This document shows positions 32,990 through 44,680 of a DNA stretch of 64,000 nt, piece after piece. How positions within the stretch are numbered: the stretch's first letter is position 1; every line of letters starts with the position of its first letter. A program made the position numbers and the translations under genes. The stretch is from assembly GCF_027409185.1 (NCBI RefSeq), contig NC_084468.1:100068001-100132000 (forward strand), in the 5' to 3' direction. The notes beneath the pieces were generated by a model. It was not told where the DNA came from. It saw only the letters and a program-made list of their open reading frames with translations, and searched no databases. This stretch comes from Cynocephalus volans (Eukaryota > Chordata > Mammalia > Dermoptera > Cynocephalidae).

Positions 32990-35900
32990 TTAAGAAAAAA
33001 ATGTACCGTGATCAGTAGACCTCCTCGGGTTTTGGAGGGAGCATATTCTAAAACTGGGAATTCTGATAAAGCTAGCATTCAGTAGGCCCCGCAGCAAGAA
33101 AGGGTTCTCAGCAGGTCCAAGCTGTGGTTAAACAACTGAACACTTTGGCACATCCCATGACACAACAGGTATTTAAGGTAGAGAAAGTCACTATATTGAG
33201 CCCTAATAGGAAAAGTTATAGTACAGATCTGTTGACCTAGACATGGTCATGCCATCTGCAACAGAGCAGCATTTCTTAGCATTTTATTGGGTCCTAGTAG
33301 CAACTGGATGTCTAACATCAAATTACTATGTGCCCAGAACATCCAATCATCTGCAAGTACTGTTAGATCCATCAAGTCAGGTAGACCCACTATGGTCTTA
33401 TAGTAAAATAGAAATGGTACATCTGTGATCAGGTCCAAGAATGTTCAGGGGTACATGTTAGCTAAATAAATACATGGCCGAGTTCCTAGTGACACCTCTA
33501 TTGCACTGATACCTATCCCTCGGCACAATTCATCTATTATCTAATGGGGGTTTCTTATGACTAGCTAATAGAGAAGAAAAAAATCTCAAGCTTGGTGAAC
33601 AAATTGGTTGACCTTTCATGAAGGTGGAAGTTGGAATTTGCACCTTCATTCCACTTGTACTCTCCAGACTTTTTTTGGAGTACACATGAAGGAGGTGAAG
33701 TGAGATTCTCTCATGGATAGAGTTATGGTCAGTGCTTCTGGTCATCCCTTTTGTGTGCAGAGAGAGGTGGCACAAGGTAAGCGTAATTGAAATGTCTTAA
33801 CTGGTTGGCCAAAGTCCTTGAATGAACAAGACTGGAAGATCAAGTATAAGAAGATCTGGGGAAGAGTCTTGTGTAATGGACAGGTGGGAGTTGGGACAAA
33901 GTACAGGATATTTTTAATCACATGTGGATGCCAATCAAAGGATATCCACTCCAAAGAGGCACTAGAAAAAACAAGTGGATAGGATGACTTGGCCAATAAA
34001 TGCCAGTTCTCCTCTGACCTTGGCCACACCAGCCCTTTCACAGGCACATGAATGAAGTAAACACAGTAGCGGAAATAGAGGCTATGCCAACAGCATGGGC
34101 TTCCTCTCGTCCAAGCTGATCTAGCTATTTCCGCTTCTGAACATCTGACAAGCCAGCAAAGGAGACCAATGTTGAGCCCCTAATACTGCATAGTTCCTCA
34201 AGGTGACCTAGCAGACACTTGGTGGGAGGTTGATTACATCATACCCTGCAATTCCAGAAAGAGCATCAACTTATATCGATTGGAATTGACATATCCCAGG
34301 TATGGATTTTCCATTCTTGTCTCTAATACTTCAGCCAGCACCACCATTTAAGGGCTCACAGAATTTCTAGACTGCCAAGATAGGATCTAGCATAACTTTG
34401 CCTCAGGCCATCTTTTTAATAAAAGAATCATAGCAATGCATCATGAACATGGATCATGGTACTACCACATTTTGGTTTTACCACATACTGGTTCTACCAT
34501 TAACCACACCTATCCCAAACCCTCTCAGCTTCATAAATGATGGAACAGTTTTCTGAAAGTGAAGTTGAAATGCCAGTTTGGAGATGATACTCTGTGTAAC
34601 TGATGCACTAACCTTTAATTGATGGCATATACTTTAAACCGATGGCCATTATATGGTATTGTGCCTTAAGTAGTCCAGTATGTTGGTGCTGAGAACAATG
34701 GAAGGAAGTAGTAACGGTCTTGTCACCATTGTGCGTATTTTTTGCTTCTTACTCCAGCATTTTAGGCTCTGTAGGTCTAAATATCCTGGTTTGTCTCCAC
34801 CAAAAGACATAGCAAGAGTCACTTTAGAGCCCTTATGCCAGCAGATTAATGGGCAAAAAAAAGTAAATCACGATTCTGGCAGGGGTAATCGGCATTGATC
34901 ATCATGGGGTAGTAAGTTTGGGCCAGGGAGGAATATATTTGAAATTCAGATGATCCACTGGAGTGTTGCTTAATACTCCCATGCTGCGTTGTAACTATCA
35001 ACGGACAAGTACAGCAACCATGTTCTGATAAGGGCATGGTAATCAGGAACTCAGAACTCTTAGGGGTGAGGTTTTGGTAAACCCTCCATGCAAGTCACCC
35101 AGACTAGTCAAGGGGGAGGGGAATTCTACAAGAGTGGCCATAAAGTATAGAATCATTGCAAATATAAATACAATAATACAATACATGATATGTTGAATGA
35201 GATTACATGGTATGCACCATGAGTTTTCACTTGCTAACAGTACAAAATTTTTATCAATCCTTGGACATGTAGCTGTGATGTGTTGCTTCTCTGATTTTAA
35301 CTAAAAGAAAAATCTTGCTCTTTTAACATGCCACAGAAGAAATAAACAGGCTAGTTCAACCTGTTGAGAGAGACAAAGAAATTACTTATTGCAATGGGTT
35401 GAAAATGTTTCCCAAATGTTCATGTGTTGGAAACTTGATCCCTCTTATAGTATTGAGAGTGGAAAATCTGATCATGGTATTTGAAAGGTAGGGCCTTTAA
35501 CAGGTGATTGGATCAGGAGGACTGTGCCCTCATGAATAGAGAAATCCATTCATGGAATAATAGGTTAATGGTTTACTGAGTTATCAGGGAGGAAACTGGT
35601 GACTTTATAAGGGGAGCAAGTGAGCACTTTAAAGCACTCTTGCCATTCGCACCATGTGATATCCTGTAGCTGCTACAAAGACTCTGTACGGAGCCCTCAC
35701 CAAGAAGAGGGCCCTCACCAGATGTGTCTCCTGGACCTTGGGCTTCCCAGCCTCCAAAACTGTAAGAAATAAGCCATTGTTTTTTTATACATTCCCCAGT
35801 TTCAGGTAGTCAGTTATAAGCAACAGAAAACAGACCAATAACCTATGTTTCCAGGTTTTATGGTCACCACATAGCATAGGTGATGGAGAAAGGAGACAAT

Positions 35901-36110
35901 AAGCATATGCCTTGGAACTAGCTGCAGCATTTGGTGCTACAGTACAACCCACAGACCACCTCTTATAAATTTCCCTAGAAATGGTGACAAGGCAGGATCC
36001 TGGAGAAACTGTGCCTAGATGGACTATACCTAACATAAAAAGCAAGTAGGTATAGGTGGGACAAAGCGTGGCCTGTGGGTGGTAGATACTGTTGACGCCC
36101 TGCCCTTTCC
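32990..36110 (+). pseudogene. decayed class III-like endogenous retrovirus, pol region
   Basis: Plus-strand fragments separated by stops and frameshifts resemble retroviral pol. At about 33260-33425 there is an RNase H-like stretch (EQHFLAFYWVLVAT and, further on, DPSSQVDPLW). At about 34210-34245 there is an integrase-like WWEVDYI motif. An MST-type LTR (35390-35841) is nested in the distal part, and an LTR with AATAAA follows at about 36111-36535. The order RNase H, integrase, LTR is correct for a provirus that has lost its 5' half. No frame is intact. The ERVL-like class is inferred from fragment character only. Confidence 0.55.
35390..35841 (+). mobile_element. MST-type MaLR solo LTR nested in retroviral pol relic
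   Basis: Begins TGCAATGGGTTGAAAATG, has 'gaaaggtagggcctttaac', 'gccctcaccagatgtg', 'gcttcccagcctccaaaactg', 'agaaataagcc' and 'gttataagcaacagaaaacag'. Flanks cttat (35385-35389) and cctat (35842-35846) fit a 5-bp duplication with one mismatch. Confidence 0.75.
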
Positions 36111-36535
36111 CAGCAGGTGGGCCCATTCCCCAGTTGCCTCAAGTGTTGGCTAATAATAACACACAGCTTCTCTTTCGCTGGAGAATTGCTCTCAGCTGAA
36201 GCTGAGAATTGCTGAAGCTAATGAATTGCTCTCACCCATCAAGCTATGAATGACTCCAGCCACACCTCTCCTTGAGGGAGCAGACTTCAGCAAATGACTG
36301 ACACGGGGTATGAAAGGCCCTTTGCCTCAAAGGGGAACTAACTGTGAGGTGTAATTTTGCTCCCGAACTTTTCTGTGGGCTTAAGCTGAAGCTAGTCTCT
36401 ACTGATACCACGTACTTGTTTAGTTTTTAAACACTTACCCTCTCCTGCCTCCCTCACTCTTCTTCTGAGGCAGGCATTCCCTGATAATAAATCATGTGTT
36501 GTGTCGCTGCTTCCAAAAAAACTCTGGCTAAGACA
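36111..36535 (+). mobile_element. 3' LTR of the decayed provirus
   Basis: It follows retroviral-like sequence and contains 'ccctgataataaatcatgtg' (polyadenylation signal near 36486) and the end 'ctctggctaagacaattgg'. The 5' edge is approximate. Confidence 0.5.
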
Positions 36536-37255
36536 ATTGGTGAGTTCAGTGCATTTCATGTACTGCTATAAAAGATATATTTGTTCTTAGTTCTGTTATA
36601 TTTTATTTATGCTTTCTGGTTTTATAGCTTTTTTCTCTTTAAGTTTTACTGCATAGACTGCTTGCTTTACTTTGTTGTGTTCTGATAATCTAGAAGGTTG
36701 TATTTTTATTGTGGTGTATAACCATTATAAGTTTTTACATTTAATCATCTATTTTTGTTAAATAGATTATTGTTAAAGAATCTATAAGCAGTATCAAAAT
36801 TTGAATATTTCCTCTTCCCTATCTCCTTTCAATTTTCTTCTCCCAGTTTTTTTCTTTTTTTCTTTCTTTTTTTTTTTTTTTTTTAATGGGTAGTCCTATA
36901 GTTAATCTATTCTTACAGCCAGTACTATTCCTAGATTTTCTGGTTGGCTTCAGTTTTTTTCTCTAGTAGTTCCTTAATGAAGGGCTTCTGGAAACTGGAT
37001 GAGTTTTTTTTTTTTTTTAATTTTTTTTTATTGAGTGGTTCTTTTCCTATCCACAGTTGAATGAATATAAAATTGAGTGATGTGTTTTACCTTGAAGAAC
37101 TTGTAGGCTTTCTTCCACTACCTTCTAGAACTGAATGTTGTTCTGAAGAAATCTGATGTCAACCTGATTTTATTTCCTATCATTGGTAATTGGATCTTTT
37201 TTGTCTAGATGCAAAAGGATCCTTCCTTCCTTTTTGAATTTAATCAATTCTCCTA
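36536..37255 (-). mobile_element. ancient L1M-type relic, antisense
   Basis: T-rich sequence with 'taatctagaaggttgtattt', 'ccttaatgaagggcttctgg' and 'ttcttccactaccttctagaac'. T-runs are present at 36858-36884 and 37005-37029. No frame survives. Confidence 0.5.
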
Positions 37256-37260
37256 TGACC
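37256..37260. repeat. 5-bp target-site duplication of the 37.3-40.2 kb provirus, left
   Basis: TGACC directly precedes the TG of the left LTR and recurs at 40166-40170 directly after the CA of the right LTR. A 5-bp duplication is typical of class III (ERVL) integrases. Confidence 0.7.
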
Positions 37261-37696
37261 TGTATAGAGCTAGGGCTAGGGTCTGGAGCTCACAGACCCC
37301 TTGAGCTTGTTCACCAACCCTCCACATGCAGGTCTATGAGCTAGATAACTGGCAAAAGGGTCCTTGTAGCCTTGGTTGAAGTAGGAATAATCTTTATTCA
37401 GCACATACACATCTAGGAGCTAGGCAGTACAAAGAGAAACTCAACTGCTACCAGCAAAGTCCAAAGAAAAACTGAGCAGCTGCCAGCGGAGTAAACATGC
37501 TCTATTTTTAGATGCTAGCTGTCTGCTGGCCAGCTTGCTTCACAAACTGAAGAACACACAAAAGCCATAAAAAGATACATGGGTGCACATGTACACTAAC
37601 TCCACCCACACACAACTTGTTTACAAGAAATGTGCTGCTTGACCCCCAACTGGACTTGAGCCGAGGGAGCCTGACTAAATTATCCTATTTTCCCCA
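37261..37696 (-). mobile_element. 3' LTR of a deleted provirus (minus strand)
   Basis: It aligns along its length with 39752-40165 and differs by scattered substitutions. It also has a local duplication at about 37438-37495 (two 'ccagc...gt' modules where the partner has one). The polyadenylation motif on the minus strand lies at about 37391-37396. On the minus strand it is preceded by a purine-rich tract (opposite 37703-37712), the likely polypurine tract. Confidence 0.85.
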
Positions 37697-39751
37697 CAAT
37701 CCACCCCTTCAAGGTCCCTCACCATATAATCTTCGTGCTAAAAATTTTCCACAGTGTTCACTTAGTGAGGATAAGTGACCTGTTTAGTTATACAATCTAT
37801 TGTCTGTTTGATATGGCTTAAGGCTTGTCCTGTAGTTCTGTCCTTTAGCCACACATGTCCAGTTAGTAGTCATCATTGGTGTGATTTTCTATGGGAATCT
37901 TGTAGTCATACTGATGTGAAGTTCAGTGCATATTCCGTAGATGATCACACCAACGTATATGTACCCAGGTGACTCTGGTGCAGTGCCTGCAGCCAGAACA
38001 CTATGGGCGAAAAGACAGAGGGTTATTGGTACCAATAGGGGAAGTTCTCACCCCTCTGGTAAGAAACATGCCAGTTTGCCATCCTGAGAAAGGATGGTTG
38101 CAGGAATAGGTATTTTAACTGGTTTGGGGCCCCATAAGGCCATACAAACAGAAAACCAGTAATTCTTTGACTTTGGCAGTGGTTCCAAGAGATCCACCTG
38201 CCACCATGTCGGGGGCACTCTCACACAAGTTATCTGCCCATCAGGGGCACCCGTCTGCTCACCAGGAGCACATCTGCCCATCAGGGGCATTTTTTTCTCG
38301 GGTTTATGCGGCACCTGGCAAGACATTGCCCAGCCGGCCCTGCAGCCAGCATGCTGCATTCTCCAGTGTAGCCACCCAGCCACATCAGCTGCTGGAGCTC
38401 TCTCCATCCACCTTACATTAGCCAGTGCTTCAGCTTCATCAGTGCCAATTCAGCATGAGGCCTCTGGTCCTCTCCTGCCCCCAAAAGATAAGCACCTTGG
38501 CCTACTCTCTAGTCATAATGGAACAGTTCATCTGCCTCCTCAGGAACAATCAAAAAGTCCTTTAAATCCACTGAGCGTATCTTGCTACCTGTTTCCAGAC
38601 GTTTAGCAAAATGCTGTTCAGGGCACGATTGCTGCCACAAGGCAAACAGAACTGCATTTGGCTGCTGGTTAATTTTCTTTTTATCAGCCCCTGCTGCAAG
38701 CAAGTCAAGCCACATCTGCTTATGGCTAGTCTTGCTTGGTCCCTTTGGGATAAAATCCTGAGCATTTTGTGGGGGTTTGGTCTTAGCCACCTTTTGGACC
38801 TCTTTTCTTGTCTGCTATCCTCTACCTTACCCAAGCTGGCTATCATGGTCATTAATTCATGTATAGGACGACCAATTTATGGAGCCTGTATGGCCATCAG
38901 TGACCCAAAGGACGTTGACAGGGCATTTTGCAGCACCATGCCTCTCATGCTGCCTGTAAAGTTTTCATCATCCAGGCCATGAGTGTTCACATTAAACATG
39001 TACTGCTGAATCCCTAGCTCTCAAATTATTTGAACTAACTCAGCATACGTTTGCCACTTACTAACAGTCTTGGGCAGTTCTCCAGCATTTGCCCACACAG
39101 TTCGGGCAGCTGCACTCACCCATTCCATTAAGGAGTGATTACTTGGCCCTTGTGCGTACCTGTGGCTATTCTGCAGCCTCTGTCTCAGGGATGGGTGCAC
39201 GGTAATGGAAGCCAATTTCTCCATCTCCTCACCAGAGCATACCACACTATCCACCCCTAGGTCCCATAACTGCAACAGCCAAGCAACCAGGGGCTCACCC
39301 TGCTTCTGCCGAAACTGTTTCCCAAGTCAATTAACTCAACCTGGGTATATGGGACATAGGTGGTAAATTGGATCACCTGTGGATCACCCACTGGTTGTCT
39401 GCTTGGTCCCATAGGCTGCTCGTGCTTCATTTTCTGATGCACAACAGGTCATGCCTGGGGACACATGGTCTCCCCCAACTCACCACTGGGTTCATAGTCC
39501 TGCCTGGTGTGTGAAAAGCAGGAGTGGCCAGTCGCTGTACATCATCCTCCAGTATAATTGTCCGTGCTTCCAACAACTCTGCTTTCTTCTTCAGCTCTAG
39601 ATCAGTTTGCAGCAGAGTGAGCAACAGCCAGGCTCTAGTCAGCAGAAAAGTGGCCACTGGGCACCACACGCTCAAGGACAGCCACATTTCCTCCTTCTCC
39701 AAAGGCTTCTTGGCTCCTGTACCTGCTCAGAATCATGCTACAACTACACCA
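37697..39751 (-). pseudogene. internal region of the deleted provirus: gag-like and integrase-like fragments
   Basis: Only about 2.05 kb lies between the LTRs. Minus-strand fragments in order are a leader/coiled-coil-like frame (39427-39702), two overlapping frames with a gag-like character (39257-39442 and 39021-39275, broken by a frameshift), a nucleocapsid-side frame (38509-38790), and a frame with a WWQVD integrase-like motif (38048-38407). Protease, reverse transcriptase and RNase H are missing, so a large pol deletion joined gag to a piece of integrase. It cannot encode a virus. The ERVL-like class is inferred from fragment character and the 5-bp duplication. Confidence 0.6.
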
Positions 39752-40165
39752 ATTATAAAGCTAGGGCTAGTGTCTGGAGCTCACAGTCCCCTCGAACCCA
39801 TTCACAAACCCTTCACACTCAGGTCTATGAGCTAGATAACTGGCAAAAAGGTCCTTGTAGCCTCGGTTAAAGTAGGAATAGTCTTTATTCAGCACACACA
39901 CATCTAGGAGCTAGGCAGTTCAAAGAGAAACTCAGAAACTCAACTGCCAGCAGAGTAAACATGCTCTATTTTTAGATGCGAGCTGTCTGCTGGCCAGCCT
40001 GCTTCACAAACTGAAGAACACACAAACGCCACAAACTAAAAAGATACATGGGTGCATATGCACACCAACTCCATCCACACACAACTTGTTTACAAGATAT
40101 GTGCTGCTTGACCCCCAACCAGACTTGAGCCAAGGGAGCCTGACTAAATTATCCTATTTTCCCCA
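39752..40165 (-). mobile_element. 5' LTR of the deleted provirus (minus strand)
   Basis: It pairs with 37261-37696, ends in CCCCA on the plus strand (TGGGG on the minus strand) and is followed by the TGACC duplication. The inner terminus has lost its TG. On the minus strand a TGG-starting primer-binding-like stretch follows, but I cannot assign the tRNA. Confidence 0.85.
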
Positions 40166-40170
40166 TGACC
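40166..40170. repeat. 5-bp target-site duplication of the provirus, right
   Basis: TGACC, identical to 37256-37260. Confidence 0.7.
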
Positions 40171-40712
40171 TGCCATCTTCTGGTTGTTGATAGTTTCTTG
40201 TTATTTTTTCTCAGTATGCCCTATCAACCAGAAGATTCAACTCTTGTTTTATTCCTGGAAAGTTTTCTTGTGTAGGGACATGCATCCATATACGGGTGTT
40301 TCTATTACTGAACCCTTACTATTTGAACTCTTGCTATCTAAACTCAGGAATAAAGGACTCAGATCAATATTTGAAGAGAGCTTTTGCTAACTTACTGCAG
40401 TGTGATATTGTGATTTATAGTAAGATATAGACAATGGTACTTCAAGCTGGTGTCTGCTGGAGAATCATCTGCAAAATCTGCAGATTTGGTTACTAGTAAG
40501 GAGAAATTCCCAGACAGATTTTGGTGAGTAAAGGTGAAGAATTCCGTGTTGATTACATTGGGAGAGAATAGTAGTAGAAACAATTTATTTTTATCCTTTT
40601 CATTCAGGAACAGAATAATATCAAATATCAACAATTGTATAAATGTACCTTCTCATATAGAGTTATTCCATTATTTCATTATTTATTTATTTTCTTCAGG
40701 GATATTTAATTA
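40171..40712. other. unassigned intergenic sequence
   Basis: The start (to about 40250) is T-rich and could continue the antisense L1 relic seen left of the provirus. Otherwise nothing is recognised. Confidence 0.4.
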
Positions 40713-40740
40713 CGAATGTTAACTTTTTTTTTTTGTCTTT
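40713..40740. repeat. left target-site duplication of SINE 40741-40876
   Basis: CGAATGTTAA, a T-run and GTCTTT recur at 40877-40900 with a shorter T-run. The nick GTCTTT/GA fits L1 endonuclease. A minimal duplication would be only the first 10 bases, with the rest belonging to the SINE tail. Confidence 0.7.
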
Positions 40741-40876
40741 TTTTTTTTTTTTTTTTTCATGACCAGCACTCAGCCAGTGAGTGCACCGGCCATTCCCATA
40801 TAGGATCCGAACCACAGCAGGAGCGTCACCGCGCTCCCAGGGCTGCACTCTCCCGAGTGCGCCACAGGCTCGGCCC
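40741..40876 (-). mobile_element. dimer-like tRNA-derived SINE, minus strand
   Basis: On the minus strand it opens GGGCCGAGCCTGTGGCGC. It has a box A-like motif opposite 40853-40865 and box B (GGTTCGGATCC) opposite 40803-40813, then a second, shortened head-like unit (GGCCGGTGCACTCACTGG) and a 17-base A-tail (40741-40757). CpG sites are still common, so it is the youngest-looking SINE here. The partial second unit suggests a dimeric subfamily different from the element at 9801. Confidence 0.8.
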
Positions 40877-40900
40877 CGAATGTTAATTTTTTTTGTCTTT
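40877..40900. repeat. right target-site duplication of SINE 40741-40876
   Basis: CGAATGTTAA followed by T8 and GTCTTT; see 40713-40740. Confidence 0.7.
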
Positions 40901-41004
40901 GATATCTACCATGTGTTTTCTCAATAACTTTTAACTTTTTGTAAGTTTCTGTGTTATTTTGCTTACCTTCCTTAGTTCTAATCAAATGATCTTACCATAT
41001 TTGG

Positions 41005-41500
41005 GGGGATAGTTTTCTGCAACACAACAGTTGCTTCTGATATGTGCGAAGCAGGTTCACTGTTCACTGGTTACCAACTTGTCTGCATCTGGTGAGGCAG
41101 AACACCCCCCCACACATGTTATATGAAGTGGATTTATTACTTACAGATAGATAAGCAGAAAGAGACAACAGAAACCTAGTATTCATTGTGAAACAGTCCT
41201 CCTGTGCTCAGGAAATCTACCTGGGATGGATGGAGTTTCATCTATATGCCCACTTGCTAAGGAACCCAGAAAAGCAGTCCACCATGGGTTTCATACCTGG
41301 GGGTGAAGTGACTCACTGGATTAAAACAGTAGAGAATATCCTTTTCCTGGGGGGACAGGAATTGTTTCAAATAGTCTTTTATATTAGGACATTGCATTCC
41401 CAGCACATTATACAGTTATTCTTGAACTATAAGCAAGAAAGGGGGGAAAAACTGGGCTGGTCCAAGCAATGCAGAGAATTGTTCTTCAAAACGTACCTTT
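41005..41500 (-). mobile_element. possible LTR, minus strand
   Basis: Moderately GC-rich sequence among AT-rich flanks. On the minus strand 'taataaatccacttc' supplies a polyadenylation-like motif. The frame at 41188-41610 has no family character. I cannot name the family. Confidence 0.35.
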
Positions 41501-41619
41501 ATTCATGTAATTTTATTATTTTTCCCTTCATTTTTTTCCTAAGCCCCTACAGCATATATTTTATCTTCTTGTTATCAAAATACTTTTTCCCTGAACTTTG
41601 TTTGCTTTGAGCTCTTGTT

Positions 41620-42097
41620 TTGCAGTAAAAATTATTTTATTATTTCTTTTTTCCTACTTATCTTGAACTTACTTCTCCCTTATCTGAATTTTAAGGAGAA
41701 ATCTTAAGTTGCTGATATTAGACCTTTTTAAGATAAGCATTTAAAGTATTGATTTTTCTCTAAGCACTGCTTCAGCAATATTCCAGAAATTTCAATGTGT
41801 TGTAATATTATTATTCAGTTTGTAATATTTCCTGATTTGCATTGTGATTTCTTTTATGCTTCATTGATTACTGAAAAGTATGTTGCATAATTTCCAAATA
41901 TTTGAAGGGTTCCTAGACACCTGCTATTATACTCTAATTTAATTCCATGGAGGTCAGAAAACATACTCTGTATGTTTTCAATTATTTTCAACTTGTTGAG
42001 TCTTTTTTATGACCCATCACATGGACCATCTTGATGAATTTACCGTGCACAATTGAAAACACATGTTTTGTAGTTGGGTGCAGTGTTCCATAATCAT
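41620..42097 (-). mobile_element. ancient L1M-type relic, antisense, left part
   Basis: Contains 'attccagaaatttcaatgtg', 'ttaattccatggaggtcaga' and 'tggaccatcttgatgaattt', the antisense L1 pattern also seen near 18800. An MLT1-type LTR interrupts it, and it resumes at 42583. Confidence 0.6.
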
Positions 42098-42580
42098 CAG
42101 GTAGGTTGATGGCCCCCAAAGATGCAAACATTTTTATCCTCAGAACCTACGAGTACATTACCTGATGTGGCAAATGGAAATTGCTCATGTGATTAAATCA
42201 AGGATTTTGAAATGGAGAGAATATCCTGGATTATATGAGTGGGCCCAATGCAATCACAAGGATGCTTATAATAGGGAGGGAATAGGTTCAGAGGGAGGAA
42301 AAAAAGACAATCTGATGACAAAAACAGAAGTGTTTAAATATATGAAGGTCTGTCTTTGAAGATGCAGGGAGGGGCTGTTAGCCAACAAATGCCAGGGGCC
42401 TCTAGGATTTGGGAAACATGTGAAGATGGATTCTCCCCTCCAGCCTCCAGAGGAAGTGCCACTCTGCTAACTCCCTGATTTTTGGGGATCTGAACTCTAG
42501 AATTGTAAGATAACACATTCTGTTCTTTTAAGCCATTAAATGTGATAATTTGTTACAGAAGCAATAGGAAACTAATATAT
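42098..42580 (+). mobile_element. MLT1-type LTR nested in L1
   Basis: Starts 'ggtaggttgatggcccccaa', then 'cattacctgatgtggcaaatgg', 'gtgggcccaatgcaatcacaa', 'aattgtaagataacacattc', and ends 'gcaataggaaactaatat'. All are MLT1 landmarks in order. The L1 sequence resumes directly after it. Confidence 0.75.
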
Positions 42581-42582
42581 AG

Positions 42583-42780
42583 GACAAGGAGATTTATAGT
42601 GTTGTTCATATCATCTGTGTTTTACTGGGTTTTGTCTAGTTGTACTTTCAATTGCTCAGAGAGGAGTGTTAAAACCTTGCTGCAGTTGTAGAATTGTCCT
42701 TTTGTCTCTTTAATTCTGACAATCCTTGATTTTTGTAAATTGAGGATTATTAGGTACATACATATTTATGGTTGGATTTC
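42583..42780 (-). mobile_element. ancient L1M-type relic, antisense, right part
   Basis: Contains 'tagtgttgttcatatcatctg' and 'ttttgtctctttaattctgac', continuing the copy to the left of the nested LTR. Confidence 0.5.
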
Positions 42781-43139
42781 CACTATAAACTCTGTCTGGA
42801 GGAGCAGCTCACATCTCAATTTGATTCTCTTATGTAGAGTTTAATTCTTTTTCCCATCCATGCATATTTCTGGGTTCAGCCAGGAAATTATACATTATTT
42901 ACAAACAGAACTTGGGGCTTCCCTTCTCTGGCTCTCTGCTTTCTAGAATTCCCACCTCAATTTCCATCACCTGTGATGTTCTGAACACTGTCCTGTTTTT
43001 CACCATACAGACTGGGAACTTTGTTTGAAAGCTTTAATTGCCCACTCAGTAGTGCTGCCTCTGCCTGATCAAAGCCATAAAGACTGGGCACTTAGCTCAC
43101 ACTATTCCCCTTTTGCAAGCATTGACTCCCCTCTAGAAT

Positions 43140-43275
43140 ATTCCTGTTAATGTAACATAATCACGGGTGTGATATCATCATATTTGCAGGCCCCACCCAC
43201 CTGGGAGAAGTTTATATAGGGTGTGTACGCCAGCAGCTGGGAATATTGGGGAACATCTCAGAACTCTATCACAAA
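43140..43275 (-). mobile_element. MLT1-type LTR 5' part, minus strand
   Basis: 'taatgtaacataatcacgggtg', 'gatatcatcatatttgcagg' and 'gggaatattggggaacatctc' are the reverse of the MLT1 5' half. The remainder is not recognisable. Confidence 0.45.
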
Positions 43276-44335
43276 TCACTGTGCAAAAAGTTAAATTAAC
43301 CTTTTAAATTTTACTTTACAAATATTCCATTATCAAGAACAAGTCACAAGCTTCATTTCCCGGTCACCGTCATGTTACCAAGATCTGAAACAAGGTGACA
43401 TTTAGATGTCCCGCTCATAGGGGAAGCGTTTTCTGTGATTATTCTATTCATGTCTTAGTTATTTCACATTTTGGGGGTTGTGGTATTTTTTTTCTTCTGA
43501 ATTATTTTCTACTATTTTTGTTTATCTCCTCTGCCTCATCCCCAACTACATGTCACTGCCTTTCTCTGCTTTGCTGCCCTTTCCTTTTGTTTTCTTTCCT
43601 CATGAATAATGTTAATATATTGTAATACTTATGCCTTCAAAGGAAACTTAAGTGTTTAGTGTTTTATAGAACCAAATAAAATCACAAGCATAAAGTTGAT
43701 TATATGGATTTCTAAGATTTAAAAAACAAACAAAAAAAAAACTACTGTAATGTCCAGCTGGAGGCATTCTAAAAGTATTTACAAGTTCCATAATTATTCT
43801 ATGATTTTAAAACGCTGCGTACAATTTACACTGTTCTTCTTAGGAATGTTTTTGAAATGACTTAGCACACTGTAGCTTTCATGTAGCTATGGGGGTGTTC
43901 ACAATGCTGTATTATTACTCAGAGATCAGCTTTGTGGTACCCAAGAACACAGGATAAAAATCCACTTTAAGAAATCTTTAAAGATATTGTTTCAAACTAA
44001 TTCCAGAAAGTTAAATAATGTAATAAGTGATTAAACCTCAGCCAGATAATAGGGCTCCATTTCCAGAAAGTAAGATCAGATTTGAAATACTTCATTGATT
44101 TTAACATAAAAATTTGTATATGCCATTTACTAAGATATTTGAAAAGTGCAGAAAAAAAAAAAAAAAAAAAAAAAGTAAAGAGTATAAATCCTGGCTCTCA
44201 CACCTATGAACATTTTCTCTAATGGTGACAAAGACTCTCCTTTGACCAAAACTTTAGTCAGGCTCCTCTGAGTCCTGCTTGACTGGGCCCACACTAGGGC
44301 TTCCCTCTCTGTACTTATACAGTGGAGTTTGAGCA
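43276..44335. other. unassigned intergenic sequence
   Basis: A 22-base A-run lies at 44151-44174. A-rich sequence lies at 43720-43741. No gene is seen. Confidence 0.4.
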
Positions 44336-44339
44336 ACAA

Positions 44340-44680
44340 TCTTGCCGTGTCAGTTTAGTGAAAATCCCCCACCCTTAATATCTTACCACCCTGGACTGCC
44401 TTCAGCAATAACCTACCATCAGTTTAGCCAGAACCTCATGCTTGATGTTTTTTCTTAGTAATTTTCCATCCACTGATGCCCATCCTGTTGCTGGGTTATA
44501 AATTCCCACTTGTCCTTGTTGTAGTCATAGCTGAGTCCAATCTCTCACGCCTACTGCAAGACGCCATTGCAGTGGTGTCTATACCTATTGCTATGCCCCC
44601 CCCGAATATATCTGCTTTACCATCATTAATCAGTGTCATGAATAATTTTTTCTTTAACAGTAGATACATAGACTTATTTT
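44340..44680 (+). mobile_element. possible ERVL-type LTR
   Basis: GC-richer block with a TATAAAT-like motif at about 44502 and a terminus 'cagtgtcatgaataatttt'. It resembles an old ERVL LTR but lacks decisive landmarks. Confidence 0.3.

Noticed and set aside
41188..41610. 140-codon plus-strand frame as a gene
   Set aside because: There is no family character, it ends in T-rich low-complexity sequence, and it overlaps a probable LTR.
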